Positions 44,035 through 56,802 of a stretch of 64,000 nt of DNA are shown one piece after another. Each line of letters starts with the position of its first letter. Positions within the stretch are counted from its first letter, which is position 1. The notes beneath the pieces were generated by a model. It saw nothing but the letters and a program-made list of their open reading frames with translations, was not told the origin of the DNA and ran no database searches. The DNA lies in assembly GCA_023105745.1 (NCBI GenBank), contig JALGQZ010000007.1, positions 53,301,569 to 53,365,568 of the forward strand, read 5' to 3'. Source of the DNA: Austropuccinia psidii (Eukaryota; Basidiomycota; Pucciniomycetes; Pucciniales; Sphaerophragmiaceae). The position numbers were made by a program, and so were the translations under genes.

Positions 44035-47000
44035 CAACACTTAGAACCTATTTGCCAGTTTCATTATCAAGCCAAAGATTACTTGCTTAACTAAAGCACA
44101 CAATTAGTATATTTTCATCGCACACAAAACGACTCCCCACACTATCAATAATCATGCCAAAATATCCAAAATACTTTGGACGCTTCTACTCATTCGGAAA
44201 GATATGAACATGGCTACTTATCCATTCTTTGCTGTGTTGAAATCTGGGGGATTGTTTGTATGGTTATATAAAGCTGTTTCTTTAGCCAATCGGAAGGGTT
44301 GGCAATTTATTATGGTCGCTGTTACCCTCTACTGTCTCCTCAGGCTAAACTTGAGGGCTTAATTTTTTGTTGTCAATTTAATTACTTTGTTTCAAATCTA
44401 TTCGATATCTTCCTACCCGAAAAAAAAATCAAATCTAAGAAATTCCCATTCAATTTCTTGTCTTGAGACTTTTAAGCCCATTGTGAAAAAGTTAATTTGA
44501 CAAATTGGTTCTTTTTTAAAGAATTTGCCCAATTTTTTACTTTTATCTTTTTTGATCATTATGAGTTTTATTTACATATCCTATTCTTGCCAAAAAAAGT
44601 TACGGTCATGATTTTTAAATATTGAAATTGAAGTATTAAAATAAAATTTGAAGCATAAAAACTAAAACTTGATTTTTTCTTGCAACTTCCCAAAGTGATA
44701 GGGTAAAATATTTTTTCCATAACTTTTGATATAACATTTATTCATAACATTTTAAAAATTGAAACCATTAAAAACACATATTTTTTTGTTAAGAAATTTT
44801 TTTTTACAAATGTAATGAGAAATAATTAATAAATGGGATTTTTTATTTGACTTTCTTTTGTCATTTTCTTTGCAAAAAATAAAAGAAAGAAAAATTAAAA
44901 TATTTATTTTGTTTTATTGTAAAAAATTGAATAGAAAACTTGGGAGAATGTTTAAAGTCATGCAAGCTTTTGGAATAAATACATTCTTATGCATAATTTC
45001 CAAATTTTATCTTTTTTTTCTTAAATATTTCATTATGTTGTCCAAATTTTTATGGAATTTTGAAGATAAATTAGATTTTTCAAGAAATTTTGATTAGAAA
45101 ATATAAAACTAAATAATTTTCCAATTTTTTGGCCAAATAAGTAGCAAGCTAAAAAAAGAAAAACATATGATAAAATGATATTTCACTTATCAAACTTGAA
45201 ATTCATTTTTTTCTTTGTTCAATTAATATTTAAAGAGAAAAGAAAATCTAACCTCATGTAGTATCATTGCTTTTTAAACCTCAATATTTAGGACCAAAGT
45301 TTTATTCTCTTTTTTTGGTGAGAAAAATAAAAAATTGCAAATTTGGTTATGAATATTGAGATCAAAATCTCATTATGAAATTTGATATCCTTTTTAAAAA
45401 AGAAATGAAATTCTAATATAATCAATTTTATTCTTTTTTTTGAACAAAAAAAAATCAAATACCATAATTGGAATTCTATTTTACATATGTATTTTCTTGA
45501 AATTCATTAAAATATTTATTATTGTCATTTTTTTTTGGAAAATATAATTTCATAAAAAATGGTTTCAATTTATTACTATAATTTTTGATTATGTTTTTTG
45601 AGGGATTATTGTTTGAATTAAATTATTTTTTCTTAATAACAAAAACAAAATAATAATAATTCACATTTATGAAAAAATAAATTAAGAATCATAATTTTTT
45701 TGAATTTGATTTATTGAAAATTTTTAATCAATTTTTGAAAATACTTTAGTTTTTAAATTAGATTTTAATAATTTAAATTTAAATCAAATTTTAATAATTT
45801 CAAAATCAAAGTTAAAAAAAATAAAGAAAATGAAATAAAAATAAATAATGAATTTTTCTTCAAATGTAATTAGAATTGAAAAAGGTTTCAAATTTCCAAC
45901 TTAATTTTTCACTTGAAATTTTGTAAAGATTTACAAAAAAACTAATATCAAAATTAAAATTCAATATATCAATAATTATATATATATAGGTAGGTAATTC
46001 AAATCTTGTCTATCAAAAAAACATTTTTTGTAAATCAAGAATTTCTTATTTATAAAATTGGTAAGTTCACATAAGAAATAATCTGTTTTTAGTTTAAAAT
46101 TTCTGTTGAATTTTTTTAATTTTTTTTTAATTTTGAAGATTATTAATTTATTGAAGAAAGTAAAAAAAACTAATGATATCTTAATTAAGATTAAGTGGGT
46201 TAAAAATGACCAAAATAGTTATTTTGAGAAGTTTTAATGTAGAAAAAATATAAAATAAGATTTCAACATAGAATTTAAATTTTTTTAATTTGAATGAAAG
46301 AAATTTATTGAAGGAAGATATTAATACAAAAAACGAGTTTTTGTTTTCAGCTTTTTGGTACCAATATCCTTAGAAAAATGAGTACTATTTGGTTTTCTGA
46401 CCAAAATATTACATTTTGGGTCAAGGATATTGGTTTCAAATTCTATCACTAAAGGGTCTTTGTGCACTTATTACTTTAATTAAATTATTACATTCAAAGA
46501 ACAAATTATGATATCTCATTAAAATCTCATTTTGTGCATTTGTTTTCTTGGAGCTTGAAAATTTGGTCAAAAAACAGAAGATTTCCAATGAAAAATTAGA
46601 AATTTAAAAAAGAGATTGTGTATTCTTTCTTCCTCAAAGAGGAGGGAAAAAGAAAGAATTAACTAGAAATATAAAAAGGAATGGAAATTATACTTAAGAA
46701 TGTAAAAAAACACTGGTTTGAGCTCATTGGAAGCTTACCTAAACTAACAAATTTTCATTACTCTTTTGATGTTTTTACTTTATATTATTTAAAAAACTAT
46801 TTTCTATTGAGATTTTATGAAATTAATAATTCTTTATTCTTAAGTTTGGAAATATTTACATACTAATAATAGATCAAAGCTGATAAAGTATAAAACTTAC
46901 AAAGAAGATATTCAAAAACTCCTCATTTTTTCAATAAAAAAATGATACTATTTGTAAGAAAGAAAGAAATAGCCAATAATTCTTCTGATTTTTCAATAAT

Positions 47001-47700
47001 ATCAATAAGTTTCATACAAATGGTTTTCTCAACCTATATGGCAAAAAATCTAGCCAATATGCTTTAAGCTTAAGCAAAATTCTTAAGAAATATTGAGAAA
47101 TAATTTTAAAATTGAATTAATATCATAAGCTCAATCTGATAAAAGCTGAATGATAATTTACAAAAATGTTACCTAGAATTTCAAGGATCTATTTGAATCA
47201 TTCTAACCTAGAAAAAATTAAACAAATTTCTATATTTTAAGCTAGCTCATGATTTTTAAACAAAGAATTAGGTGAATTAAAAATTAAAAGTTATTTCAAA
47301 TACTAAACCAAATACAAAAAATCTCTTTGATCTTTGAATAAAATCATTTCTCAGAAAACACATCAATGATAGTAATGCTATTCTTAGAAAAAAATTAATT
47401 AGAATTGTGTGAATTTGGTTAATTGAATTTTAGTTTAAAATAACAATGAAATTAATTCTTTGGAGATTCTCTATTGGTTAATAAAGATGTGAGGTATTTG
47501 AAATTATTCAAATTTTAAAAGAAACTTTAACCTAATGAAAATAATTACCTGAAAGAAAATTATTACCAAAAAGTTGCAATTGAGAATTAGATTCTTGAAT
47601 TTTCTTCAACAATCAAGTCTACAAATACAAAGAATTCCCATATTGATGAGAAATTATATCCCAAAGAAAACATGCATGCCGAATTTCAGATTTCCTATAC
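44035..47700. other. Gene 3' flank and very AT-rich desert
   Basis: After about 350 bp of gene 3' flank, 44400-47700 is extremely AT-rich with many A and T runs. No ORF resembles a known protein and no LTR was recognised. It may be a very old, decayed repeat or an AT-rich isochore. Confidence 0.5.
46360..46434. repeat. Inverted repeat in the AT-rich desert
   Basis: Perfect 12-bp arms accaatatcctt (46360-46371) and aaggatattggt (46423-46434) enclose 51 bp. Inside, tgaccaaaat and attttgggtca form a second near-perfect pair. This could fold as a hairpin or mark the ends of a tiny element. Confidence 0.55.
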
Positions 47701-48769
47701 CTTATTTAAATACCTCACTTTTTTGGAAGGTGGGAATTATTTTTCTTTAAATTATTTCGTGTTGACATGAGAAAAGGCTCCTCTAACACTAAGTTTCTAA
47801 GAAACTAAGCTACCCTTTTCTTGTAACTAAGTGATTTAAGGGTTCCAATTGGATTTAAATCATTGATATTTAAATGTGAACCATATGTGAGCTCAGCCCT
47901 GTTTTTTCTTGAGATGAATCAAGGAATTTAATGTTTGAGCCTTTTGGGTGACATATTACTCCTCAAATTTGGGGTTCAATCTTAATCTGGTAAGTGTTGT
48001 GCATACATTTAAGGGGAATCTTTGTAAGAAAATTTTTATATAAGATGTAGTATGATTTGTACCACATTGAATCATAAAATTAATTTATCTGACACAAAGC
48101 TTTACTTTAAGGTTAGGTAGATTTCGAATTATACGCAACTAAATAGCCAATGAAAGTTTCAAAATGAACTATTATTGGGCATCAGGTATAGCTAAAGTGA
48201 CAATAGTGAGTTTTCAAAATTTGATCCTTTATCAGGGGCCTATATTGAAATTAGCATTCTTTTTGATTATATTTGGGGTTTTTCTTCAAGATGGTTTGAA
48301 TTATGAATAGAAGTGGTGTACGTTTGCTGATGTTTCAGGAGCAAAACTTATGTTTCACAAATTGTTTGTGTGACCAAAGGTACAGATTATGAGAACATTT
48401 TTAGGACTTGATCTAATGTAAAATGAAAATCTGAAGTGAAGTTGTGAGAAAGAAGAATATTCAAGAGGCTGTGTTGCTTATAATGATGATTGTTTCAGTG
48501 GTTTTTCTTATAGATTGGATTGGTTATTTATTTTAATAAGCAAAATAAACTTTACTTTGAATAGAACTAGTTGAAACAGAGAAATAGAGACAGGAGACAT
48601 ATACATATCTTATGATGTGCAGAAATTATTGGAAGTCCTTTAAAGTTTTCATGATTAAAAGTATGGTTTATGTCATGTAAAACTGACAGAACAGGGATTT
48701 CTGATTGCCATAAATAAATAATTTTTTCCTGAAATTCTCATAAGTATGAAAAATATGAGGAAATCATAG
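47701..48769. other. Unassigned AT-rich sequence
   Basis: No gene or clear repeat boundary was recognised. It is slightly less AT-rich than the preceding desert, and its right side merges with an LTR-B-like remnant, so it may be a decayed part of the same LTR. Confidence 0.3.
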
Positions 48770-49171
48770 GGCTATTTCACACCTCATAATTCAAATTCTT
48801 GGGAGAATATCCCACAGTAACACTCTTTACAGGCAGATATGGGATTCCATCCTGAAATCCTTTATATATTTGTCAATTTCCAAATTAAAAGGCTCAAAAT
48901 GTGTTTAAATTTGAGCTAAAGGTTCACTCTACAAGATTTTTACATGTTAAAAGTATGCTGGCTTGAGCATGGAAAGATAATACAGTTTTGAATTATTTCT
49001 GACTTTTTGTAAATAATAATTATTTTGTTTTAAGAGAAAATTCTCAATAAATTTCTATCTCATCCAATACAGTGCTTTGGGTAGTAATTTTGAGTGAACC
49101 TACTTCACTCCTTCCAGAATATATGCCATTTGATGAGTCAGTAAATAGAACTGTGGAGGTTAGATGAGAGG
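48770..49171 (-). repeat. Diverged LTR-B-like remnant interrupted by element D
   Basis: The stretch cacctcataattcaaattc...gggagaatatccca, and later ggaggttagatgagagg, parallel cacctcataatcatag...gggatattat and agaagttagatgagaggtga in LTR-B at 11809-12210, in the same order. It stops at the TG of LTR-D at 49172. Identity is low. Confidence 0.45.
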
Positions 49172-50961
49172 TGTGAGCCTTTGAGATATGACCGCATATC
49201 CAAGAGGGTCACAAAACAACTTTAAAAAACTCATTTTAATAATAAGAATTGAAATTGTAATCTTAAAACAAGTAAAAATGCTATAAAAAAGCATAAATTC
49301 TTTTTTATCTCAGAAACCAATGTATAAAAATGTAGAACACATTACCCCATTTGATTACCACTCAAAAAATACATATATGAATGTCTTATTTCATATCTGA
49401 AAACCCAATACTTACTGAGAGAACATGGATTTATGCACTTTTATGATCAGTGAATATATTAATGGTTTTTAGCTCATATTGTTAGAAATATAAATTATGG
49501 ATACTTGATACTAAATTAAAGTTGCCACAAAATAGCTTCCAGAATAAATATATGGACTTTGTTTCTACAAGTCATAAAGCAGGTTGATAATAATATGGGG
49601 GAATTGGTTAAAATACAAATACCAGCTGACCACTTAAATTCAAATTTGGTCCAACCTTTTAAAGTAGATTTTCAGATTCTACTAGCTTATAAATGAAAAA
49701 GAAAGTAATTTTTATCATTATATTCAAGGTAAAACACCATGAAATCCTGGTGTGAAGTCCGAAATACTAAATTTCAACAGAAAAGTGGAGTTACAAGAAA
49801 AATCAACAAAAATAGGGTTTTTATTATGTAATTGAGTTTTCTTGTAAGCTTAGTGAGGATATGTAAATATCTCAGAACTCACTAGCTGAATTTCTATAGC
49901 ATGAATAACTTAAAAGGTATTAAGGATAAAAGTTGAAACTTAAAAATGGTCATTTATTATCATTAACTCTAATCTTATTTTATTTTTGACAGTAACATAA
50001 AAGATAAAACTGGTTAATATTAGTACTTAATCATTGAAACTACTATAATCCCCATAAACAAATTGTTTGCCACGCTTATGATTTCATCAAATTAGAATTC
50101 TAGTGATAGCTCTAAAAAATGGTGTGATGATGAGATAAAAATGGTTCAATAATGATTTAATCATCACCAAAAATTAATATAATGATCAATTAAACTTGAT
50201 AAACTCAGTACATGTCTACTAGATGGAAGGATATTTACTAGAAAAGGACCTCTTCTTCCTCTTTTTCTCTCTCAGATTCAAAAAATACAATAAAATCATT
50301 AAATAAAAGGTAAATTTCTATATCATTCAAGACCAAAGCTGTATCTTATAGTAATCACTATTTTCTATTTGATTACATAAACATTTAATTCTCATTTGTT
50401 AAAAATCTGTCTCAAAATTTCTGAATCCACAGAAAAAAAGTATAATTTGTAATCCCCTCTTTTTTTATTGTAAATACAATTCAAATAAGTGGTATTTATA
50501 TTTTTAGGCATAAAAATATTCAAAATTATTATTTTAAGTGTTAAGATAAGCTTCTTTTCTCTCTTATTATAATATTTTCTCTTTATCATTATTTTTAATA
50601 ACTCTAATATTATAATAAATTGTACTTATCTTGATATATATAGCTTTAATATTGGTAATATTATTGTTACTAATTGTTATTTATTGTTAAAAATTAATTT
50701 TCGACCCATTTATCAATTATTGGTAACATATATGAACTCCCATAAATACATTAATAAATCCAAATTATTATATTGTTTTTGTAATATATTTATATTTGAT
50801 TATTATTTCTTAAAAATAAAATCAATTTTACACCATATGTATAATATATATTGATTATAATGATTATCCTTAATATTATTATTCACTAAATTAGGACATT
50901 CATAGTACAATAAGTAGAATATTAGTAATTTTTACTTATTATCTCACAGTAAAACTGTATA
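49172..50961 (+). repeat. LTR-D, 5' LTR of element D
   Basis: It starts TGTGAGCCTTTGAGATATGA and ends ..aaaactgtata (expected TACA), 1790 bp. It matches the copies at 55051-56802 (minus) and 61146-62918 (plus). Directly after it, tttgggggcctggctatg (50962-50979) is the primer-binding-like block shared with elements A and C. Confidence 0.8.
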
Positions 50962-53900
50962 TTTGGGGGCCTGGCTATGATATGTACTCAAAAGAGCTTA
51001 TAAAAACATTCAAGTTGGGTTTATCCAATAATAAATTAACTTTAAGTTTACAAAACTATAAAATGATTTAAAAAGCTACCAAGGAATTTGGAAAGTTATT
51101 CTATTGTCTTAAAAATGGTTTTTGACATCCTTAGACTTTCAAGAAATTTCTTTAAATGACTCTAGTAATTGAAAATTATATTTATACCGTAAAAATATAA
51201 ATTTAAATTATAAATTAACTGATAAATAATCCTACTATTCTTTTACTCTTCATTAATTAAGAAATAAAAACAAAAAACAATTTTCCTTCTTCTTTCATTT
51301 CTCTCAAATAAAGAGGTATCAAACAAATGTATATGTGGAAATTCCCATTTCTTTACAAAGATTAACTTTTTAGAAAAGAATAATTATATTTATTTGTCTT
51401 TTTTAGTTTTTGAAGATAAAAAAACAGAGGAAAACCAAACCAATGTTGAAATATTGGTGGCAGTCTTGTCAAAGTTCACCAAAACCAATTGTTAATAAGA
51501 AAAAAAGCTGAGAAATTAGTTTTACTTGGACCCACCATTCAGGACTCTGAAGGCCAGCACCTCTCTTAAATTTCCTTACAAAACTTTTTTCTATTATTTT
51601 TTAATATCTTTTTTACTCCTCCTTTCTCAAAATCACTACTAGAAGAGGCTCCCTATGGTAATAAAATCAGATAGAGGCAGACTTAGAAGTAGAAATGGTC
51701 CCTCAAGGGAAAAGCAAGGGGAAAATATCCAGTGGAACAGAATCTACACAAGGAAGTGCCATATCCCAAAGCCAAGTCCCTGAAATTCCTACTCTCTCTG
51801 AGCCTGTAAGGTTTGTCTAAGAAACTCTTAATTATAGTAGTAATAACAAGAGTACTATGACTGTCCTCAGTGGAAAAGTATAATATAATAAAATATTGTA
51901 ACTACAAATATATATAATTATTTAAAACACTTATATATTATAAAAAAGAAATTTAATTATTATTAAATAATTTAATAATTAAGAAGATCGTAAAAATTAT
52001 AATAAATTATAATTATTCTATTATTGTTATAGTCACTGAGAATTATGACAATAAGAACTGTAAATCTCATAATGAGACAATTAAATGTGGAAAATATTAA
52101 TATTTAACCACTTATAAATAATATAAATATTATTTATAAAAGAATTATTACACACACTTTGCAGAAATAATTCTTATAGAAAGATTCTATATAAAAAAAC
52201 TAATAATACATAAAAAAATATAGAACTTCAGAGAAAAACTTGCTTATAATATATATTTAATACAACAAGTTGAATATAACAGTTATTATATTAAATAATT
52301 ATTATAAGTTAAACACACTCCAAAAAATCAATATTTTAAAGATAAAACATTTTATAATAAAACTATGATTTAAAGAGTTTTTAAGAGAAATTTGTGGATT
52401 TTAAAAGATATTTAAGATGATAATTTTATAAAAGAAAATATATTATTGGTGCTTAAAACAATAATCCAAATTCTATCATTTCAATTCTTCAATTTAAGAT
52501 TAATAAAGAATAAAGTGACTTAAGAATTACTTTAATAATAAGATTTTATGTATGATAAAGCTTTACCTGTTTGAATGTCTGATATAATTGGATTGATAAT
52601 TAATGATTGACAAAAACAATGATGAATCGAATCTTTTTATGTCTACAAATCAGCTTTCATAATTCATAATGGATATAGAAGGAATTCTCATGTCAAAACT
52701 GGAAAACCATGCTTAAAAATAATGCTCTTAACTTAAGGTAACTTATTTTTAATTCCAATTTAAAGTTAACAGTGTTATTCTTGACTCCAAGTAGCTTTGA
52801 TCCTCATTTGAGTTAATTATTTTAAGTTTTAATATAAGAAAACTTTATTCATATTAAAGTTCATCACATGAAAAACTTAAAAATAGAGTTTGAAGCAAAA
52901 ATATCTTAAAATCAATTTTTAATTAATTTTTAAAGAAATCTTAATCTTCTTTAAGTATAATTAAAAGAGTCAATTTACAGGCTAATTACCAATACAACCT
53001 CTTTATAAGAGATACTTAAAATTCAAAATTTACACAGATAACTATAAATTTCAAGCAAAACCATTAAGAATTGGATATTTAATGAATTTTTGAAGTTATT
53101 ACTATTTTTCCACAGAAAATAGCAATACACACCAAACCTTAACTTTTAATAAGGTTTTAAGGCTTGTAAATTTAAAGGTTTAAAATTATTTAAGATTTTT
53201 AAGCTTAATTAAGCTTTGACAGTTCTTAAAACCTTAATTTCAAGCTTTCATATTGGGATTTACCCTTTGGCAGCTTGAGATTCCTGTCCAAATTGGGATA
53301 AAACCAGTTTAAGCTTTAATGTTGCATCAAAGTATCATCTTAGAGTTTAAATAAGGTTGAAAATCCTCCAATACAGGTGGACAACCTTAATTGAATCCTT
53401 GAAGATCCAAAAATCTGGGTACCCCCGCTTTGTCTAGTCTTTTCCTTTGTCCCACCTTTATGGGTGGATTTTTCCCTTTTATTTTTTTAAAGCCATACTA
53501 TGGCCTTAAACGCTGTTAAATTGAGCTCATGCAGGATTCACATTCTGCATGGAAAATTCTTAGCCAATTCAGTAAATATACACAACACCTCAATTTTAAC
53601 TAAAATTTTGGCAAGTTTGCATAAGCCTTATGAAAAATGTTAAAAAAGGTTTCAATTGTACTGTGATATTCTTAAGTCTTCTAATAACATAAGAAATAAC
53701 CATTTTTGCATATAACACCCTATGGGTGTACCCTAGGTTATTTTTGGTGTAGAATCCATAAATGAAATAATTATAACTTTGTTTATTCAAAAAAAATCAT
53801 ACTTATTTTTTGTTATTTTTTATTTTAAATTCAATTTAAAAGTCTTTTCAGGACTGAGTCAACTGTATATAAAGTTATTTGTGGCCTTATGGGTATGTCA

Positions 53901-55050
53901 TATATACTTCACAGGCTCACAGAGCCTTAATTAGAACTAAGTATGAGTCATTCAAACAGAGACAAATCAAATTCAGAGTAATCAGATAGACATCTACATG
54001 AGCCAATACAAACAGTATTACACAGTCTACCAGAACAACTACTGAGAAATTCTGCCACAAATCAGCCAAGGAGTGATGAAATCCTGGCACATCCTCAAAA
54101 AAGTCCTCAAAGGAGGAGCAAATAGTGAAATAATCCAATGAATGAAATACACCATAATCCAAATCTCAAAAAAAAGATAAAGGATTTCCACAGAAAAAAG
54201 AGGGAGGAAAGCAAGCAAAAAGCCCAAATAGATTCTACAAGAAAGTCACCAGCCAGAAAAATTCCCCAAGAGGGGAAGTAGAACAGGAAAAAGAAATGCA
54301 GGAAACCATATTCCCCCAGCTGAAGAATTCCAAGAATCCAAAATGATTCCATGGAAAATTTTTTCAACATGGCCAGAACCTTAATGTAACTCAAGGACAA
54401 AGAAGAATAAATAATGAGATAAAAATCTTTCCCAAATAAATAAATTTTTCTCTTGATGTTTTCAATACTTCAACAGAAATTAAAAATAGTATATTACCTT
54501 TAAATGAGGTGAAAGAACTTCTATTATCACTAAAGTAAATAAAAATTAGTATAATATCTTCAAGCCAAATTTTTTTACAGAGAAAAAAGAAATAGACAAT
54601 ATTAAATTTATGGTTGAAAATGATAAACCAAAAGTCTTAATTGAAAATACTCAGAAATTAATACAGGGAAAACAAGAGTTGTACAAATACATAGAATATA
54701 TCAAACGAAAGACTTTGAAAGTCAATAATTACTAGATTATTCACAATTGGCCAGAAAAAATTAAACAAATCATCCATTTCAGTTGAAAAATTCAAAGAAT
54801 AGACTTCATCACACCAAACACTGCTTCCGGTCTATTCAGAAAAGATTGAGGAAGAAATAATGAATCTTAAAGATGATATTCAAAGTGAAATCAGATATAT
54901 TACAGATAAAATGGAGAAAATAAATGAGGCTAAAATAAATATTCCAAAGTTATCAACCCAATTTTCTGACATAAGAGGTCCTGTTAAGCCAAAGGAGGCA
55001 ATGACAAATCCCTTCATGACAGACTTAAGTAATGAAGACAACAATCAATT
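50962..55050 (+). pseudogene. Element D leader and Gag remnant, interrupted by a solo LTR
   Basis: The leader runs to about 51630. Gag begins ITTRRGS at 51632, where the ATG present in D' is mutated to ATC. It continues SKGKISSGTESTQGSAISQS and VPEIPTLSEP to 51804, is interrupted by a solo LTR, and resumes at 53927 (LELSMSHSNRDKSNSE). Around 54310-54375 the overlapping frame shows RIPRIQNDSMENFFNMARTL, while the gag frame at the same place reads KFFQHGQNLNVTQGQRR, paralleling CLQYGQNSYGIHSQG in element A. A coiled-coil part is open at 54860-55050 (DDIQSEIRYITDKMEKINEA). The rest of the element is displaced beyond element D'. Confidence 0.7.
51805..53921 (-). repeat. Solo LTR (A-related) in element D gag
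   Basis: It begins TGTAAGGTTTGTC and ends TTCACAGGCTCACA (2117 bp). The start region follows the LTR-A pattern (agtactatgactgt, aaagtataatataat) but the rest is diverged. TSD gagcc is perfect at 51800-51804 and 53922-53926. Removing LTR and one TSD copy keeps the gag frame. Confidence 0.85.
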
Positions 55051-56802
55051 TGTAAGGGTTCACTATGCAGTAATAAGTAAACATTACTAATATTTTATTT
55101 ATTGTACTCTCAATTTCCTAATTTAAATGAAGAATAAGATTAAAAATAATCCTAATAATGGATTATTATTATAATTATGGCATAAAAATATTTATATTAT
55201 TCCAATAAGTAAGATGATATAATAAGATAAGTATATTTACGAAAATTTATCATTTTTACCAAAAAATAATAAATGTATGAAAAGCTTTTATTTAATAATA
55301 AAAACCAATTTATAACAATAATATTACCACTATTGAAGTTACATATTAATATAAATACTGTTAGTATTACTGAAAGAAATAGTAGAATAATAATAAAGAG
55401 AAACTAACCTACTTTTCACACTTAGTGTAGTAATTTTGAAAGCTTTTACACCTAATAATATCAATACAACTTATTTAAACTGTATTTAAAATAAAAAATA
55501 GAAGAAATTAAAAATTTGTCTATTTTTGCATGGATTTGGAAATTTTGAAGAGTGTTTAACAAAAAAATAGAATATTGGTTCAATAAAGTAAAGCATAGCT
55601 ATTACTATAAAGTGGATCTTTGGTCTTTCAAAATAAAATAGTTTTATATATAAAGAATAAAAGAATTACCTTTTTGTTTGGTTTTTTAAGGGTTTTTGTA
55701 GGGTCTGAGAGGGAGATAGACAAAGAAGAGGGCATTTCATAGTAGGGATCCTTCCTTCTAGTGACTAGACACCTTCTTGTAGATTCTTACTGATGGTATC
55801 TATTGGAATTGGTCATTATTTCAAGGTTTGGAGATGATTACATCATCATTATGCCATTTTTTAGAGTTATTGCTGTAATTCTAATTTGATGACATCATAA
55901 ACTTGGAGAATTATTTAATTTCATTTATTATAGTAGTTTTCATAATGAAATATTATTATAAACCAGTTTTATCTCTTATTCAATTGTTAAATGTAAAATA
56001 TGCTTAGAGCTAATGATCATAAATGATCATTTTTAATCCTGGACTTTGATTTTTGATAACTAACAAGTTATTCAGTCTAAAATAAAAAAAAAGTGAATCA
56101 TTATAGCTTGGAATGTCCCTACTAATATTCTATGAGGATTTCATTACATCATCAAAACTCTATTTTAGATGATTTTTCTTGTAACTCATCTTTTCTGTCA
56201 ACATTTACTGTTTTAGACTTCAAACCATGATTTCATAGGGTTGTATCTTAAATATCATGATAAAAATTACATAATTATTCACATATAACCTAGTAAAATG
56301 TGAATATGAACTTTATATCTAGTTTGTACCACTTTTAAAATAAAGTGGTCAACAGCTATTGCTATGTTTCCCGATATCCCCTTATAAGTTTTAACCTTTC
56401 TATAACTGGCCAAATAAAGTTCATATCTTTATTTATAAGGTTTTTTTCTGTTCAATAAATCCTTTCATCAACTCTTTATCATGTGTAATTAAGGTGTACA
56501 AGCTAATAACCATGAATATATGCACTGATCCTCAAAGTGCATATACCCAGGCTATCTCAGTAAGTATTGGTTTTACAGATATGGCATAAAGATTTAATAC
56601 ATGTAGTTTTTGAGCAAAAATATAATGGTGTAGCTTATTTCACATTTTTATTAATTGATTTCTGATATAATCAAGAATTTATGCCTTTTTATTTCATTTT
56701 TACTTATTTTAAGATTATAAGTTTGATTCTTATTGTTAAAATAAGTTTGATAAAGTTGTTTTGTGACCTTTCTGAATATGTGGTAATATATCAAAGGCCT
56801 GA
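55051..56802 (-). repeat. LTR-D, 3' LTR of element D'
   Basis: It starts TGTAAGGGTTCAC and ends ..tatcaaaggcctgaa, where the expected CTCACA terminus is mutated. It is the reverse complement of a diverged copy of 49172-50961 (shared attactaatatt.tatttattgtact). Next to it, tttcttatccc is the worn complement of a polypurine tract. Confidence 0.75.

Noticed and set aside
44400..47700. Repeat-induced point mutation as cause of AT-richness
   Set aside because: RIP is not established in rust fungi, and the nearby young element A shows no strong C-to-T excess between its LTRs by eye.
54107..54400. Membrane-protein-like minus-strand ORF rich in Phe/Leu/Trp
   Set aside because: It is the antisense shadow of the Lys-rich gag/overlapping ORF of element D; hydrophobicity comes from complementing AAA/AAG codons.
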